64,000 nt of DNA from G963692885 sp964657395 (GTDB taxonomy: Bacteria > Acidobacteriota > Terriglobia > Terriglobales > Acidobacteriaceae): NCBI GenBank assembly GCA_964657395.1, contig CAZZUX010000001.1, positions 62,001-126,000 on the forward strand. Direction: 5' to 3'. Numbering within the stretch: position 1 is the stretch's first letter; every line of letters starts with the position of its first letter. The notes under the pieces are model-generated. The model was not told the origin of the DNA and ran no database searches. It saw only the letters and a program-made list of their open reading frames with translations. Below are positions 35,336-44,983 of this stretch, piece after piece. The translations under genes and the position numbers were made by a program.

Positions 35336-36028
35336 TCAGGAGTGAGTGCCGTCGATCTCGATGCCAACGTTGTTCCGGAAGGAGACGACCACCGCAAAGT
35401 GCTTACGCTTGTCCCAGGCGTCCTTGGTCATGGAGTAGTTGAAGATGAGCAGGCCCTCCGCTGTGGCGCCGGGCGCAATGCTGGTACCGCGCTGCAGAGG
35501 ATCCATGCGCAGCGGAGAAAGCTGCGGGTAGGCAGTGAAAAGCCGGTTGAAATCGTTCGGGCTTGCGGCACGGCTCGTTGCAATCGGCTGTTCTGGATCC
35601 ACGGGTTCGGCGAGGGTAACGTTGCCCCGTAGTTCCGTAATGGTAATCGGATCTTTGCTGAGATTATGAACGTGCACCTGGGCGAAGACGAGCAGCTGAT
35701 CATAGCCTTCAGCCTGGCCTTCCATGCCAGGACCAGGACCGCCGCCACTGGTTTCCGAATGAATCGGGTAGAGCGAGATGCGCGCGACATCCCCGGTGGC
35801 TACGGGCTTGCCCTTACCGAAGTAAAAGTACGCAGCAATTGCCACCCCGACGATCGCAGCCGCTATAAGCAGGCGGGCCACAAGGCTGCCCGCGCTGGTG
35901 GGCGGATCAACCTGCGTGATATTAGGAGCGGGTTTGTCGAGGGATGACAGGTTAGGGGACGTCACTTTAGTTTGGATTTTACCTGTGGATGTCCCGAAAA
36001 GGACTAACGACTTTGTCACCGGAGCCAC
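35336..36028 (-). CDS. Membrane-anchored protein of unknown function
   Basis: 230 residues; a GTG at 35965 (residue 22) is an equally good start. One membrane segment (LLIAAAIVGVAIAAYFYFGKG, residues about 53-73 of the long form) preceded by a Pro/Ser-rich cytoplasmic part and followed by a periplasmic domain of about 150 residues with alternating hydrophobic strands (LLVFAQVHVHNLSKDPITITELRGNVTL, AEGLLIFNYSM, HFAVVVSFRNNVGIEI), probably a beta sandwich. No family is recognised. It lies between thiO and the glycosyltransferase gene, in the same direction. Confidence 0.65.
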   Translation of the reverse strand: MAPVTKSLVLFGTSTGKIQTKVTSPNLSSLDKPAPNITQVDPPTSAGSLVARLLIAAAIVGVAIAAYFYFGKGKPVATGDVARISLYPIHSETSGGGPGPGMEGQAEGYDQLLVFAQVHVHNLSKDPITITELRGNVTLAEPVDPEQPIATSRAASPNDFNRLFTAYPQLSPLRMDPLQRGTSIAPGATAEGLLIFNYSMTKDAWDKRKHFAVVVSFRNNVGIEIDGTHS

Positions 36029-36064
36029 CCAATAGTGGTAGCCAGGGACGCGGATCGCTAAAAG

Positions 36065-37249
36065 CTATGTACGAGTAGATAGTCCAGGAACAGAAAAGGA
36101 TGGTTGAGGTTCAAGTTGAAGACCGGCAATCGCGGCGTCGCACACCATTTCAGGAGTAATGGCTAGAATGCATCGCTTGCGCTCAGCAACGCAGATCTCA
36201 AGTCCGCAAGGGGAGCAATCCGTGCGATGGAAGAGAATGCGGTGCCGCGTGCCGGGCCGGTTCGAGCCGCGAGGGAACCACTTTCCCAGGCCGAGACGAC
36301 TGGAGAAGATGGAGACGCAGGGTGTGCCTACAGCTGCGGCAATGTGCATCGGACCACTGTCCGGACCCATATAAAGCACCGCTTTAGCAAGCAGGGCCGC
36401 CGCTACGCGCGGACTGTTGCCGCACAGATTCAGGCTTGGTCCCTGCCAGAACGTGCGCAGATGCTCATTGCGGCTGTGGTCACTGTCCGCGCCGGTCAGA
36501 ACGAGTGCGTAGCCGGGCTGCCGGGTGGACAGCTGATGGAACAAAGCGCTCCAGTTGCTATCTTCCCAATCGTTCGCTGGAGCTTTACAGCCGGGAGCGC
36601 AGACGATATAAGGCATATCGGCAAGTCCGCGGGTGCTCTCTGCCGCAGCATTCTTTTCGGAAGGAGTGAGCCGCAGATCCCAGCTGCCCTGTTCTTCAAG
36701 GCGTGCGTCTCCAAGCGGCCGGAGGGTTCGTGCGAGGCGGGAGGCCTCGGCCTCGAGCAGTCCGGTCTGCTGATCAAGCAGGTTTTCTGCTAAGTCGCCG
36801 TAAGGAATGCCATAAATGCGGCGAAGTCCACAGAGGCGAAAAAAGCGAAGATCGCGCGAAAGTGCAGCCGGCCCGCGCGGGGCCGCAAGGTAGATAAGGA
36901 TGTCTGCCCGATATCGCCGCAGCGTCCATGCAAGCTTGGCAAGGTGCAGCGGATTGCGCATACCCACCGGATACTTGATGTAATCATGCACCAGGCCCGC
37001 TGAACCCATGACGGCGGCAGCAGCCGGCGCCCTCGAGTTGATCGGAATATTGGTGAGGAGGGCGCGGTGCGCATCGGGAAAGACACGGGCGATGAGATGG
37101 AAGCAGGGCAGAGCGACCACCGTATCGCCCAGACTGCCCAGGCGGTAGATAAGGACGCGCCTGGCCGTGAGAACTCCCAGGGGATTGCTATCAACGGAAG
37201 GCGCGTCGCCGGCAGCGGGATAGGAGGAATTGGGATTTTGCGGCGACAC
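36065..37249 (-). CDS. Glycosyltransferase family 9 (heptosyltransferase-like)
   Basis: 394 residues from GTG. GT9 pattern: LIYRLGSLGDTVVALPCFHLIARVFPDA near the N-terminus (residues about 33-60) and YMGPDSGPMHIAAAVGTPCVSIFS (about 290-313), the ADP-heptose/nucleotide pocket. It probably adds a heptose to a surface glycan, which fits gmhA, gmhB and hldE farther right. It diverges from the GT4 gene; the reading frames touch but the likely GT4 start is 37431. Confidence 0.85.
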   Translation of the reverse strand: MSPQNPNSSYPAAGDAPSVDSNPLGVLTARRVLIYRLGSLGDTVVALPCFHLIARVFPDAHRALLTNIPINSRAPAAAAVMGSAGLVHDYIKYPVGMRNPLHLAKLAWTLRRYRADILIYLAAPRGPAALSRDLRFFRLCGLRRIYGIPYGDLAENLLDQQTGLLEAEASRLARTLRPLGDARLEEQGSWDLRLTPSEKNAAAESTRGLADMPYIVCAPGCKAPANDWEDSNWSALFHQLSTRQPGYALVLTGADSDHSRNEHLRTFWQGPSLNLCGNSPRVAAALLAKAVLYMGPDSGPMHIAAAVGTPCVSIFSSRLGLGKWFPRGSNRPGTRHRILFHRTDCSPCGLEICVAERKRCILAITPEMVCDAAIAGLQLEPQPSFSVPGLSTRT

Positions 37250-37430
37250 CAGGCACCAGGATTGTAGGCTGCCGAGAAATCTTCCAGTCGGACCGGGACT
37301 CGACGCTGAATGCTACCATCATACTTCGCCGGCCGGCTCCAAACGACGAGCGAAGCGGCCCCGGATGATCACTGCCGGGCTGGTCATTGCCAGGTCGGCC
37401 GGAGCGGCATTGGCGGCAGCCAAACGCAGG

Positions 37431-38669
37431 ATGGAAACCAGGAACGTGTCACACGTCGCACGACTCGCTTATTTCGTGAGCCATCCGATCCAGTACCAGG
37501 CGCCTCTGCTGAGACGCATCGCCCGCGAAGCCGACGTGGATCTGCATGTCTACTTCTTCAGTGATCACACTTCACGGGCTTTTGTGGACGAAGGCTTTGG
37601 CGTCAAGGTGGAGTGGGATATTCCGCTTCTTGAAGGCTATCCGTACGAGTTCCTGCCGAGTGTTGCTTCGCAAAACGTGGGCCCGGGCGCACCACTGGGA
37701 TTTGCGAGGCCGCTCAATCGCCGGATCTTCGAGACCATCCAGAATGGTGGGTTCGATGCAGTCTGGATTCATGGTTATAGCACCGCCAATTCGCTGCGAG
37801 GGATTCTGTCGGCAAGCATGCTGGATATTCCGGTGCTGCTGCGGGCCGAGTCTACTCTGCACGACCGGGAACGATCCGGAGCCAAGCTGCTGGCCAAGGA
37901 TGTCTTTTTCCGGTTGTTGCGCCGTCACGTGAGTGGCGTGCTGGCGATCGGACAGGCCAATAAACAATACTGGCGACGCTACCTCGGTGATGACATTCCC
38001 ATCTACCGGGTGCCGTACGCCGTAGACAATGCCTTCTTCGAACAAAAAGCAAGAGATGCAGCAGCGGGCACAGAGCAGTTGCGGAAGTCGCTGGGGCTTT
38101 CCACAGGGCGTCCGGTGATCCTGTTTGCTTCGAAGCTGCAGCCGCGGAAGCACTGCGACGATCTGATCGCGGCTTGGAAACGGATCTGCGAGGAAGGACG
38201 ACGGCCCTACCTGCTGATCATCGGCGATGGCGAGGAACGCGGCCGGCTGGAAAATGATGCCGAGGGGTGGGAAGGAGTGCGCTTCCTTGGCTTCAAGAAC
38301 CAGACCGAACTGCCAGCCTACTTTGCGCTGTGCGATGTATTTGTCCTGCCCTCCGTTCATGAGCCGTGGGGCCTGGTAGTGAACGAAGTCATGAATGCCG
38401 CTCGGGCTGTGATCGTTTCAGATGACGTCGGATGTCAGGCCGATCTGGTGGAAGACGGGGTGAATGGACGCGTATATCCGGCGCGCAATGTGGATGCGCT
38501 GGCTTGGGCTTTGCGGGACGTCCTGGATGTCGACGGTCGGGCACAGCGCATGGGAATGGCTGGGCTGGAGCGGATCCGGCAGCACGGATTTGAGGAAGAT
38601 GTCGCCGGATTGCGACAGGCGCTGGCCGATCTGGTTCCTGGATTTGAGCGACTGGGTGGTGCAGCCTGA
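37431..38669 (+). CDS. Glycosyltransferase family 4
   Basis: About 412 residues from ATG at 37431; a much longer frame starting at 37230 runs over the divergent GT9 gene and adds low-complexity sequence, so it is not used. A GTG at 37447 is another candidate. N-terminal acceptor part (ARLAYFVSHPIQYQAPLLRRI) and a C-terminal Glycos_transf_1 domain with VPYAVDN, VILFASKLQPRKHCDDLI, and LPSVHEPWGLVVNEVMNAARAVIVSDDVG, the EPWGxxxxE motif of GT4 retaining enzymes. It overlaps the GT2 gene by TGATG. Confidence 0.88.
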   Translation: METRNVSHVARLAYFVSHPIQYQAPLLRRIAREADVDLHVYFFSDHTSRAFVDEGFGVKVEWDIPLLEGYPYEFLPSVASQNVGPGAPLGFARPLNRRIFETIQNGGFDAVWIHGYSTANSLRGILSASMLDIPVLLRAESTLHDRERSGAKLLAKDVFFRLLRRHVSGVLAIGQANKQYWRRYLGDDIPIYRVPYAVDNAFFEQKARDAAAGTEQLRKSLGLSTGRPVILFASKLQPRKHCDDLIAAWKRICEEGRRPYLLIIGDGEERGRLENDAEGWEGVRFLGFKNQTELPAYFALCDVFVLPSVHEPWGLVVNEVMNAARAVIVSDDVGCQADLVEDGVNGRVYPARNVDALAWALRDVLDVDGRAQRMGMAGLERIRQHGFEEDVAGLRQALADLVPGFERLGGAA

Positions 38670-39550
38670 TGGTGTCCGTTCTGATCCTGACAAAGAATGA
38701 GGAAGAAGACCTGCCGGGATGCCTGGCGAGTGTCGCGTGGTCCGATGACGTGCACGTCTTCGATTCGTTCAGCACTGACCAGACCGTCGCGATTGCCGAG
38801 GGCTGCGGTGCACAGGTACAGCAGCGGGTATTTGACGACTACGCAACTCACAGGAACGCAGCCCTGTTGCGCTGCCGCTTCCGCTATCCATGGGTGTTTG
38901 TACTGGATGCGGATGAGCGGGTTACCCCCGCACTGGCAGCAGAGCTCAGGGGAATCACAGTGAAGTGGCCGGAGCAGGGACCCGGCCGAGAGCCAGCAGA
39001 AGGGCAGGATGCAGTCATGGGCTACCGGGTGCGCCGCAGAGATTTTTTCTGGGGCCATTGGTTGAAGCACGCACAGATAAGTCCTCTTTATATAAGGCTG
39101 ATCCGCCCCGAAGCTGCCCAGTACACCCGGGCGATCAATGAAGTCCTGGAAGTCATAGGTCGGGTGGAGGACCTGCATGCCCCGTTGGATCACTACCCCT
39201 TTTCAAAGGGTATTTCACGCTGGCTGCAGAAGCACGATGTGTATTCGAGCATGGAAGCCGAACTGATCTACCTGCAGCAAGGCCTGCAGGAGCCGAGGTG
39301 GAGCAAAGCGCTGCGGTCTCCCGATTTTCATGAGCGGCGGCTGCATCAGAAGGCCTTGTTTTACAAGCTGCCGGGGCGGCCGCTCATCAAGTGGCTCTAC
39401 ATGATGCTGGTGCGGCGAGCGTTCCTGGATGGCGGACCGGGGGTGACCTACGCGACCCTGCAGGCTTTCTACGAATACATGATCGTAGTCAAAACCAGCG
39501 AACTCCGCTGGAGACACCGCACTCCTGCGGATAACGCGAACGCCGGTTAA
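38669..39550 (+). CDS. Glycosyltransferase family 2 (WaaE/KdtX-like)
   Basis: 293 residues, ATG sharing one base with the previous stop. GT2 nucleotide-binding start MVSVLILTKNEEEDLPGCLASV, followed by VFDSFSTDQTVAIA and VLDADERVTP (DxD-like). RRRDFFWGHWLKHAQISPLYIRLIRPEA and PLDHYPFSKGISRWLQKHD are typical of the WaaE/KdtX branch that adds glucose to the lipopolysaccharide core. Last gene of a two-gene unit with the GT4 gene. Confidence 0.85.
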   Translation: MVSVLILTKNEEEDLPGCLASVAWSDDVHVFDSFSTDQTVAIAEGCGAQVQQRVFDDYATHRNAALLRCRFRYPWVFVLDADERVTPALAAELRGITVKWPEQGPGREPAEGQDAVMGYRVRRRDFFWGHWLKHAQISPLYIRLIRPEAAQYTRAINEVLEVIGRVEDLHAPLDHYPFSKGISRWLQKHDVYSSMEAELIYLQQGLQEPRWSKALRSPDFHERRLHQKALFYKLPGRPLIKWLYMMLVRRAFLDGGPGVTYATLQAFYEYMIVVKTSELRWRHRTPADNANAG

Positions 39551-39915
39551 GCAGCGGATGTGTGCGAAGTTTTGGCCGTAGTTCTAGCAGTGAAGCGCTA
39601 GGTCTTACCGGTTCAAAAAGGTGAAGGAAAGGCGAGGTGTCCGTTTGGATGGCGGCAACTGCTTGATCCTGTTGATGCAGATCTCGCGGGGCTCGGTATG
39701 GCAAGGTACGGCTGCATAGCAGACCGGTACCAACGGCAGGAAGTGGCGTCAAGACAAATTAGTCGAAAATCGACCCAAATTGGAGAGAGCTTCCAGCGAT
39801 GAAGCGATGGTGCAGCTCTGGGTCCGTCCCCACCATTGTAAAGTGAGCAACAGCCGGTCAAACCTGATACAACTTCAATAGAAATTCTCTTGAGGTCCGC
39901 AGGTACTTTTTCGGT
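39551..39915. other. Gap before the polysaccharide co-polymerase gene
   Basis: 365 bases without a supported gene. It separates the GT4/GT2 unit from the Wzz/BY-kinase gene and should hold the promoter of the latter. No tRNA, terminator with T-run, or convincing promoter pair was found by eye. Confidence 0.4.
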
Positions 39916-42150
39916 ATGCCAGCATTGGTTGACGGCACGCAGTATGCACCGCCACTGAGCTTTGAAAATGAGACGCCACTGGCAAGCCGGTCTTCCACGG
40001 AGGGCCTGTCGCTTGCGGACATCTGGCGCGTCATCTTTAAGCGCAAGTGGGTGATCCTCGCGCTCACGGTGATCGGTGCCGTACTCGGAAGCATCTACTC
40101 GCGCACGCGGGTCCGGCTGTATGAGGCCACGGCTACTGTAGACGTCAATCCATCTGCGACCAACCTCGGGTTAAGTGATCTGATCCAGGAATCCCTGTCC
40201 TCCGCAGACGAGCGCATGCCGACAGAACTTGCGCACATGCAGAGCAACGAGGTGATCTTCCGGACAATTCAGCAACTCTCGCGGGAGCACCAAGGCCCTT
40301 TTCCGCACGAGTTCGACAAGGAGCCGGAAAACGCGACTATCGATTCCATGCCGGCTGCGCAGGTACAGGGCATGATCGGTGAGGTAAAGGGTGGACTCAA
40401 GCTCAGCACCCTGCCCGGCACGAATATCGTTTCCGTCAGCTACGACAGTGCCGATCCGGTGGTTGCACGAGACGTGGTCAACACCCTGATCAATGTCTAT
40501 TTTGAACAGAACCTCGAAGATCACATGCTGGGCACAGGGCGGGTGGCCAAGTGGCTGGCAGGACAGATGGACCAGATGCGTGCTGATGCCGCGGCATCCC
40601 AGGCGCGGCTGGCACAATTTCAGAAGGACCATGGCCTCATCGGTGGAACCGAGACCGATAGCCTGGTGGTCGAGAGGCTGCGCGCAGAGAACCGGCAGTT
40701 GACGGAATTGGAAGCGGAACGAATTGTCAAGGAAGCGAAGCTTCGGACCCTGGCTTCCAATGATCCCGACCTGGTGGCAACGATCGGCCCCAGTTCGACA
40801 TTACTCGGTCTGCGGCAGCAGCAGATCTTTCTGCGATCGGAGCTGAATCAGTACACAACCAAATATGGTGAGCGCTACCCGCGGGTAGAACAACTGGAGC
40901 AGCAGCTGGCCAATCTGCAGCCCCAGATCGACGCCGAAATGCTGAATGTCAAGCGGCGTACCCAGGATGAGTACCAGACCATCCTGCACACGCAGGACTT
41001 GTTGCGCACGCGGATAGACGCGGAAATGCAGAACGTTTTTGCGCTGAATACCAGCGCATCGCAGTATGCAGTTTTGCGACAGGATGCCGAGTCGAGCAGG
41101 CAGCTGTATGAGGCCTTGCAGTTGAAGCTGAAGGAGTCGAGTATTGCTTCCGGGCTGAACACCGCATCGGAAAGCGTGATCGATCATGCGATGACGCCGC
41201 TCGGTCCAATCAATTCCAATACTGGTACAAACTCAACCGTCACCGGCGCGATGGGCTTTGTGCTCGGATTGGTGCTGTCCTTCATCCTCGATTCGCTGGA
41301 TGACACACTGCGCACCACCGAAGATGTGGAAACAACCTCCGGTCTTCTGTCGCTGGGTGCCATTCCACACTTCCAGGCGACGCAGAAGCAGGCAGCCGCC
41401 ATGGCTGACGGTCAAAAGGCCGATGGGCCGGAGAAGGTCCGCCTGGTGTCCCTTACTGCGCCGAGTTCGCAGGCTGCCGAGGCCTACCGGGCTCTGCGCA
41501 GCTCGATTCTGCTGAGTGCAATCGACAACCCGCTCCGCCTCCTGGTCGTGACCAGCGCCTTTATGTCGGAAGGCAAATCAACCTTGTCAGCCAACCTGAG
41601 CGTCATGCTCGCTCAACGCGGGGAGCGCGTCCTGATCGTGGATGCCGACCTTCGCCGAAGCACCCTGCACGTCATCTTTGGTATGCCTAGACCGGCCCAG
41701 GGATTAACCAATCTGCTGAGTCGGCAGACAGGCGATTCCGCGTATCTACATCCGATTGAGGAAATGCCGAACCTGACCTATCTTCCCGCTGGAGTAGTTC
41801 CTCCCAATCCCGCCGAACTGCTGGCCTCACACCGCATGGCAGAGGTAATGCGTCAGTGGCAGACCGATTATGACCGCATCATTATCGATACAGCGCCGAT
41901 CCTTGCAGTCTCCGATTCGCTGGCTCCGGCGGCTCGCGCCGATGCCGTTTTACTAGTAGTACGAGCCGGCGCCACCAGGAAGAAGGCGTTAATACGGGCG
42001 CGTGAGCTGCTGCGTAGGGCGAATGCGCGGGTGCTGGGCGCCGTGGTAAACGATATCGATCTTCGCGCTGACAGCTACTACGGCTACTCCGGTGGCTACA
42101 CCTACGGATATGGATATACCGCCGAAACCAAGGACGACAGACGTGCCTAG
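39916..42150 (+). CDS. Polysaccharide co-polymerase with BY-kinase domain (Wzc-like)
   Basis: 744 residues. N-terminal Wzz chain-length domain with a membrane helix (WVILALTVIGAVLGSIYS, about 50-67), a long coiled-coil periplasmic part (about 200-420), a second helix (AMGFVLGLVLSFILDS, about 440-455), then a bacterial tyrosine kinase domain: Walker A SEGKSTLSANL (instead of the common GEGKST), Walker A' VLIVDADLRR, and Walker B IIIDTAPILAVSD. The tail SYYGYSGGYTYGYGYTAE carries seven tyrosines for autophosphorylation. Controls length and export of the surface polysaccharide. Followed by the Wza-like exporter with an 8-base overlap. Confidence 0.93.
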   Translation: MPALVDGTQYAPPLSFENETPLASRSSTEGLSLADIWRVIFKRKWVILALTVIGAVLGSIYSRTRVRLYEATATVDVNPSATNLGLSDLIQESLSSADERMPTELAHMQSNEVIFRTIQQLSREHQGPFPHEFDKEPENATIDSMPAAQVQGMIGEVKGGLKLSTLPGTNIVSVSYDSADPVVARDVVNTLINVYFEQNLEDHMLGTGRVAKWLAGQMDQMRADAAASQARLAQFQKDHGLIGGTETDSLVVERLRAENRQLTELEAERIVKEAKLRTLASNDPDLVATIGPSSTLLGLRQQQIFLRSELNQYTTKYGERYPRVEQLEQQLANLQPQIDAEMLNVKRRTQDEYQTILHTQDLLRTRIDAEMQNVFALNTSASQYAVLRQDAESSRQLYEALQLKLKESSIASGLNTASESVIDHAMTPLGPINSNTGTNSTVTGAMGFVLGLVLSFILDSLDDTLRTTEDVETTSGLLSLGAIPHFQATQKQAAAMADGQKADGPEKVRLVSLTAPSSQAAEAYRALRSSILLSAIDNPLRLLVVTSAFMSEGKSTLSANLSVMLAQRGERVLIVDADLRRSTLHVIFGMPRPAQGLTNLLSRQTGDSAYLHPIEEMPNLTYLPAGVVPPNPAELLASHRMAEVMRQWQTDYDRIIIDTAPILAVSDSLAPAARADAVLLVVRAGATRKKALIRARELLRRANARVLGAVVNDIDLRADSYYGYSGGYTYGYGYTAETKDDRRA

Positions 42151-43336
42151 GCTGTTCATCCTTACAGGCTCATTCACTTCCAGGTGTCCGATCGATGTGC
42201 GGACGTTACGATCTCGGTTGCTTCCATTCACGGTAGTGCTGCTGCTGGCAAGCGTTGCAGCGAAAAAAGCATTCCCTCAAGCAGTAGAGTCACCCCGGGT
42301 CGACCTTCCGGATCAGTCACAATCCCTGCAACAAAATACCTCCCCTAACCTAACTACAGGAACAACTCAGCAAGGCCTGGAACAACCGACATACCCTCCC
42401 TCAAACAGCATGTACCAGCTGCCACCGAACAACGGGACGATCTCGGCTGGAACCGCGGGAGTGCAGTTGCAAGGCCTGTCCGGATCCTCCAGCCCTGCGC
42501 CTGAGTCACTCCTCATATCCGTTGGCGATCTCCTGGATATCTCCGTCTTCGACACGCCGGAATTGTCCACCCGATTACGAGTGAACGGGCATGGAGACGT
42601 ACTGTTGCCCCTAGCCGGCTATGTTCATGTGCAGGGAATGATCGCAACCGCGGCTGCGCAGGCGATCGCGCAGAAATTAGTACAGCAGAAGATCCTGCTG
42701 CACCCGTTAGTCACGGTGAACGTTGCCGAGTTCTCGACCCAGGGTGTCACCATGGCTGGCGAGATCCGCGCCCCGGGTGTCTATCAGTTACATGGCATCC
42801 GCACCCTGCTGGACATGGTGACGCAAGCCGGCGGGCTTGGACCCTCAGCCAGCCAGGTCATCAGCATCATTCATCGCAGTGATCCGAGCAAAGTCATCAC
42901 TGTTCGCATGAACGTGGCTGTGCAGACCCCGGAATCCTTCGCGGCAGAAAGCTATCCGATCCAGCCTGGTGACACGATTTTTGTTGCACGGTCAGGAATT
43001 GTGTATGTAGTCGGCGATATGAAGTCGCCAGGCGGCTTCCAGGTGGAGCACAACGATCGCCTGACGGTATTGGATGCGGTGGCGTTGGCAGGCGGACCGA
43101 CACCCACTTCAAAGCTGTCCGATGCGCGACTGATACGAAAAGGAGTTCACGGTCGAGAAGAAGTGCAGCTCGACCTGAAGAGGATACTGTACGGTGTCGG
43201 GCCGGATATGCTGTTGCAGGATGGCGACATTCTCTTCGTACCGATTAGCAACAGGAAAGTCTATACAACTGAGCTGATCCAGGCAGCAATCGGCGCAGCA
43301 ACCCAGTATGCACTGTTCAAACTTTCGCAGCAGTAG
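42143..43336 (+). CDS. Wza-like outer-membrane polysaccharide export protein
   Basis: 397 residues from a GTG at 42143 that overlaps the end of the kinase gene by eight bases and follows AAGGA by eight bases; the longer frame from 42092 lies inside the kinase gene. Signal peptide (RTLRSRLLPFTVVLLLASVAAKKAFPQA). A Pro/Gln-rich spacer is followed by the Poly_export domain (LLISVGDLLDISVFDTPELSTRLRVNGHGDVLLPLAGYVHV) and two or three SLBB repeats (VTMAGEIRAPGVYQLHGIRTLLDMVTQAGGL; YVVGDMKSPGGFQV...LTVLDAVALAGGP). No lipobox Cys after the signal, so it may differ from classical Wza lipoproteins. Confidence 0.88.
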   Translation: MPRLFILTGSFTSRCPIDVRTLRSRLLPFTVVLLLASVAAKKAFPQAVESPRVDLPDQSQSLQQNTSPNLTTGTTQQGLEQPTYPPSNSMYQLPPNNGTISAGTAGVQLQGLSGSSSPAPESLLISVGDLLDISVFDTPELSTRLRVNGHGDVLLPLAGYVHVQGMIATAAAQAIAQKLVQQKILLHPLVTVNVAEFSTQGVTMAGEIRAPGVYQLHGIRTLLDMVTQAGGLGPSASQVISIIHRSDPSKVITVRMNVAVQTPESFAAESYPIQPGDTIFVARSGIVYVVGDMKSPGGFQVEHNDRLTVLDAVALAGGPTPTSKLSDARLIRKGVHGREEVQLDLKRILYGVGPDMLLQDGDILFVPISNRKVYTTELIQAAIGAATQYALFKLSQQ

Positions 43337-43351
43337 GTCCAGGTGCTGATC

Positions 43352-44242
43352 ATGAAACCAGTTCGTGTCCTTCTGTTTGGTCCTTCAGGACAGGTCGGCG
43401 GCCAGTTCCATAGGCTGGCGGACACACGATACGAGGTGATTCCGGTGGATCGCACACTCTGTGACCTGACCGATCGCCGTGCGGTGCGTGAGACTGTGCT
43501 GAAGACGGCTCCGTCTGCGATCGTAAACGCTGCGGCCTATACAGCAGTCGACAAGGCTGAGAGCGATGAAGCTGCAAGTCACGCCGTCAATGCGGATGCT
43601 CCCGGAGCTATGGCTGAGGCAGCCGCGGATCTTGGCATCCCGCTCGTGCACTACTCGACGGACTACGTCTTCAATGGTCGCAAGCCGGGCTCGTACCTGG
43701 AGGAAGATGCAACGGATCCCTTGGGCGTGTACGGCCGCACCAAGCTGGAGGGAGAGCAGCAGATTGCCAGCCACGGTGGCGCCTATGCAGTGCTGCGAAC
43801 CAGCTGGGTGTACGGGCCGGAGGGCAATAACTTCTTGAGGACAATGCTGCGTGTCGGAGCACAGCGGCCGGAGCTCCGCATTGTGAATGACCAGGTGGGT
43901 GCGCCGACATCCTCGATCTCGATTGCCGAAGCAACTCTGCGCATTCTGGAGCAGGTGATTTTTGGGCAAACAGCGATGCCTTGCGGCGTGTACCACATGA
44001 CAGCCGCGGGATCGACCTCGTGGTTCGGATTCGCAGAGCAGATCTTCGCACTCGCAGAGTTGGACCCGAAGCCTACCCTCGTGCCGATACCAGCTTCCGA
44101 GTATCCGACTCCCGCACGACGTCCTTCAAATTCCGTTCTATCGAATGACAAGTTCGCGCGCACCTTTGGATTTCGGCTGTCCCATTGGCAGGAGCCACTG
44201 CGCGAAGTCATGCAGGTCATGCGCCAGGCGCAACATGCTTGA
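43352..44242 (+). CDS. rfbD: dTDP-4-dehydrorhamnose reductase
   Basis: 296 residues from the ATG at 43352, with AGG eight bases upstream; an in-frame GTG is three codons earlier. Final step of dTDP-L-rhamnose synthesis, an NADPH-dependent short-chain-dehydrogenase-like enzyme. Motifs: LLFGPSGQVGGQF (nucleotide binding), VNAAAYTAVDKAESD, the STDYVFNG and YGRTKLEGE catalytic Tyr-Lys pair, and RTSWVYG. First gene of an rfbDCBA cluster on the plus strand. Confidence 0.95.
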   Translation: MKPVRVLLFGPSGQVGGQFHRLADTRYEVIPVDRTLCDLTDRRAVRETVLKTAPSAIVNAAAYTAVDKAESDEAASHAVNADAPGAMAEAAADLGIPLVHYSTDYVFNGRKPGSYLEEDATDPLGVYGRTKLEGEQQIASHGGAYAVLRTSWVYGPEGNNFLRTMLRVGAQRPELRIVNDQVGAPTSSISIAEATLRILEQVIFGQTAMPCGVYHMTAAGSTSWFGFAEQIFALAELDPKPTLVPIPASEYPTPARRPSNSVLSNDKFARTFGFRLSHWQEPLREVMQVMRQAQHA

Positions 44243-44349
44243 GTTTTTTCCAATCATCTTACGCGTCAATCTTCGATTCTGTTCAGTGCTCCAGGTAAAA
44301 ACACTCAAACCAGATCACTTTCATCAGTTTTGTCTACAGGAGTGTTCCA

Positions 44350-44904
44350 ATTCGCAAGATAGAAACTGACTTACAGGACGTCTTCATTCTGGAGCCCAGG
44401 TTGTTTCCTGACAATCGCGGCTTTTTCTTCGAGAGCTTCAACGAGCGTGTCATGAATGATCTTGGCATCACGGATCACTTCGTTCAGGACAACCACTCGC
44501 AATCGGAGCGGGGCGTTCTCCGCGGCTTGCATTACCAGGTAGGCCAGCCGCAGGGCAAACTGGTGCGCGTCAGCCGCGGAGAGATCTTCGATGTAGCCGT
44601 GGATATGCGCAGGAGCTCTCCTGGCTACGGCAAGTGGACAGGCGTACATCTCAGCGCAGAGAACAAGCGCATGCTGTGGGTGCCAAAAGGATTTGCGCAT
44701 GGCTTCCTGGTGTTGTCCGATGAAGCGGAACTGCTCTATAAAGCGAGCGACTTCTATGCCCCTGCTTCTGATCGAACTCTCCTGTGGAATGATCCGGATG
44801 TAGCGATCGCGTGGCCAGGCAGCGAGCAAATTGGATTTGCACCCAAGCTTTCAGCTAAAGACGCTGCAGGCAAGCGGCTGCGTGACGCGGACGCATTCGA
44901 TTAA
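44350..44904 (+). CDS. rfbC: dTDP-4-dehydrorhamnose 3,5-epimerase, apparent ATT start
   Basis: 184 residues when read from ATT at 44350, which has AGGAG seven bases upstream (44338-44342). The first TTG in frame is at 44401, where the product would lose the conserved first strands (RKIETDLQDVFILEPRLFPDNRGFFFESFN), so the TTG start would be unusual for this tightly conserved fold. With ATT the length equals that of the family. Catalytic pair: His in LRGLHYQ and Tyr/Asp region in GEIFDVAVDMRRSSPGYGKW; WVPKGFAHGFLVLSD is typical. Third step of the dTDP-rhamnose pathway. Confidence 0.88.
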   Translation: MRKIETDLQDVFILEPRLFPDNRGFFFESFNERVMNDLGITDHFVQDNHSQSERGVLRGLHYQVGQPQGKLVRVSRGEIFDVAVDMRRSSPGYGKWTGVHLSAENKRMLWVPKGFAHGFLVLSDEAELLYKASDFYAPASDRTLLWNDPDVAIAWPGSEQIGFAPKLSAKDAAGKRLRDADAFD

Positions 44905-44983
44905 ATGAGCAACCCATGGCAACATCGCCACGAGTAGCACTGCATACACGGTGAACGCAGGTTCATGAGAGAACGGAGGCTAC

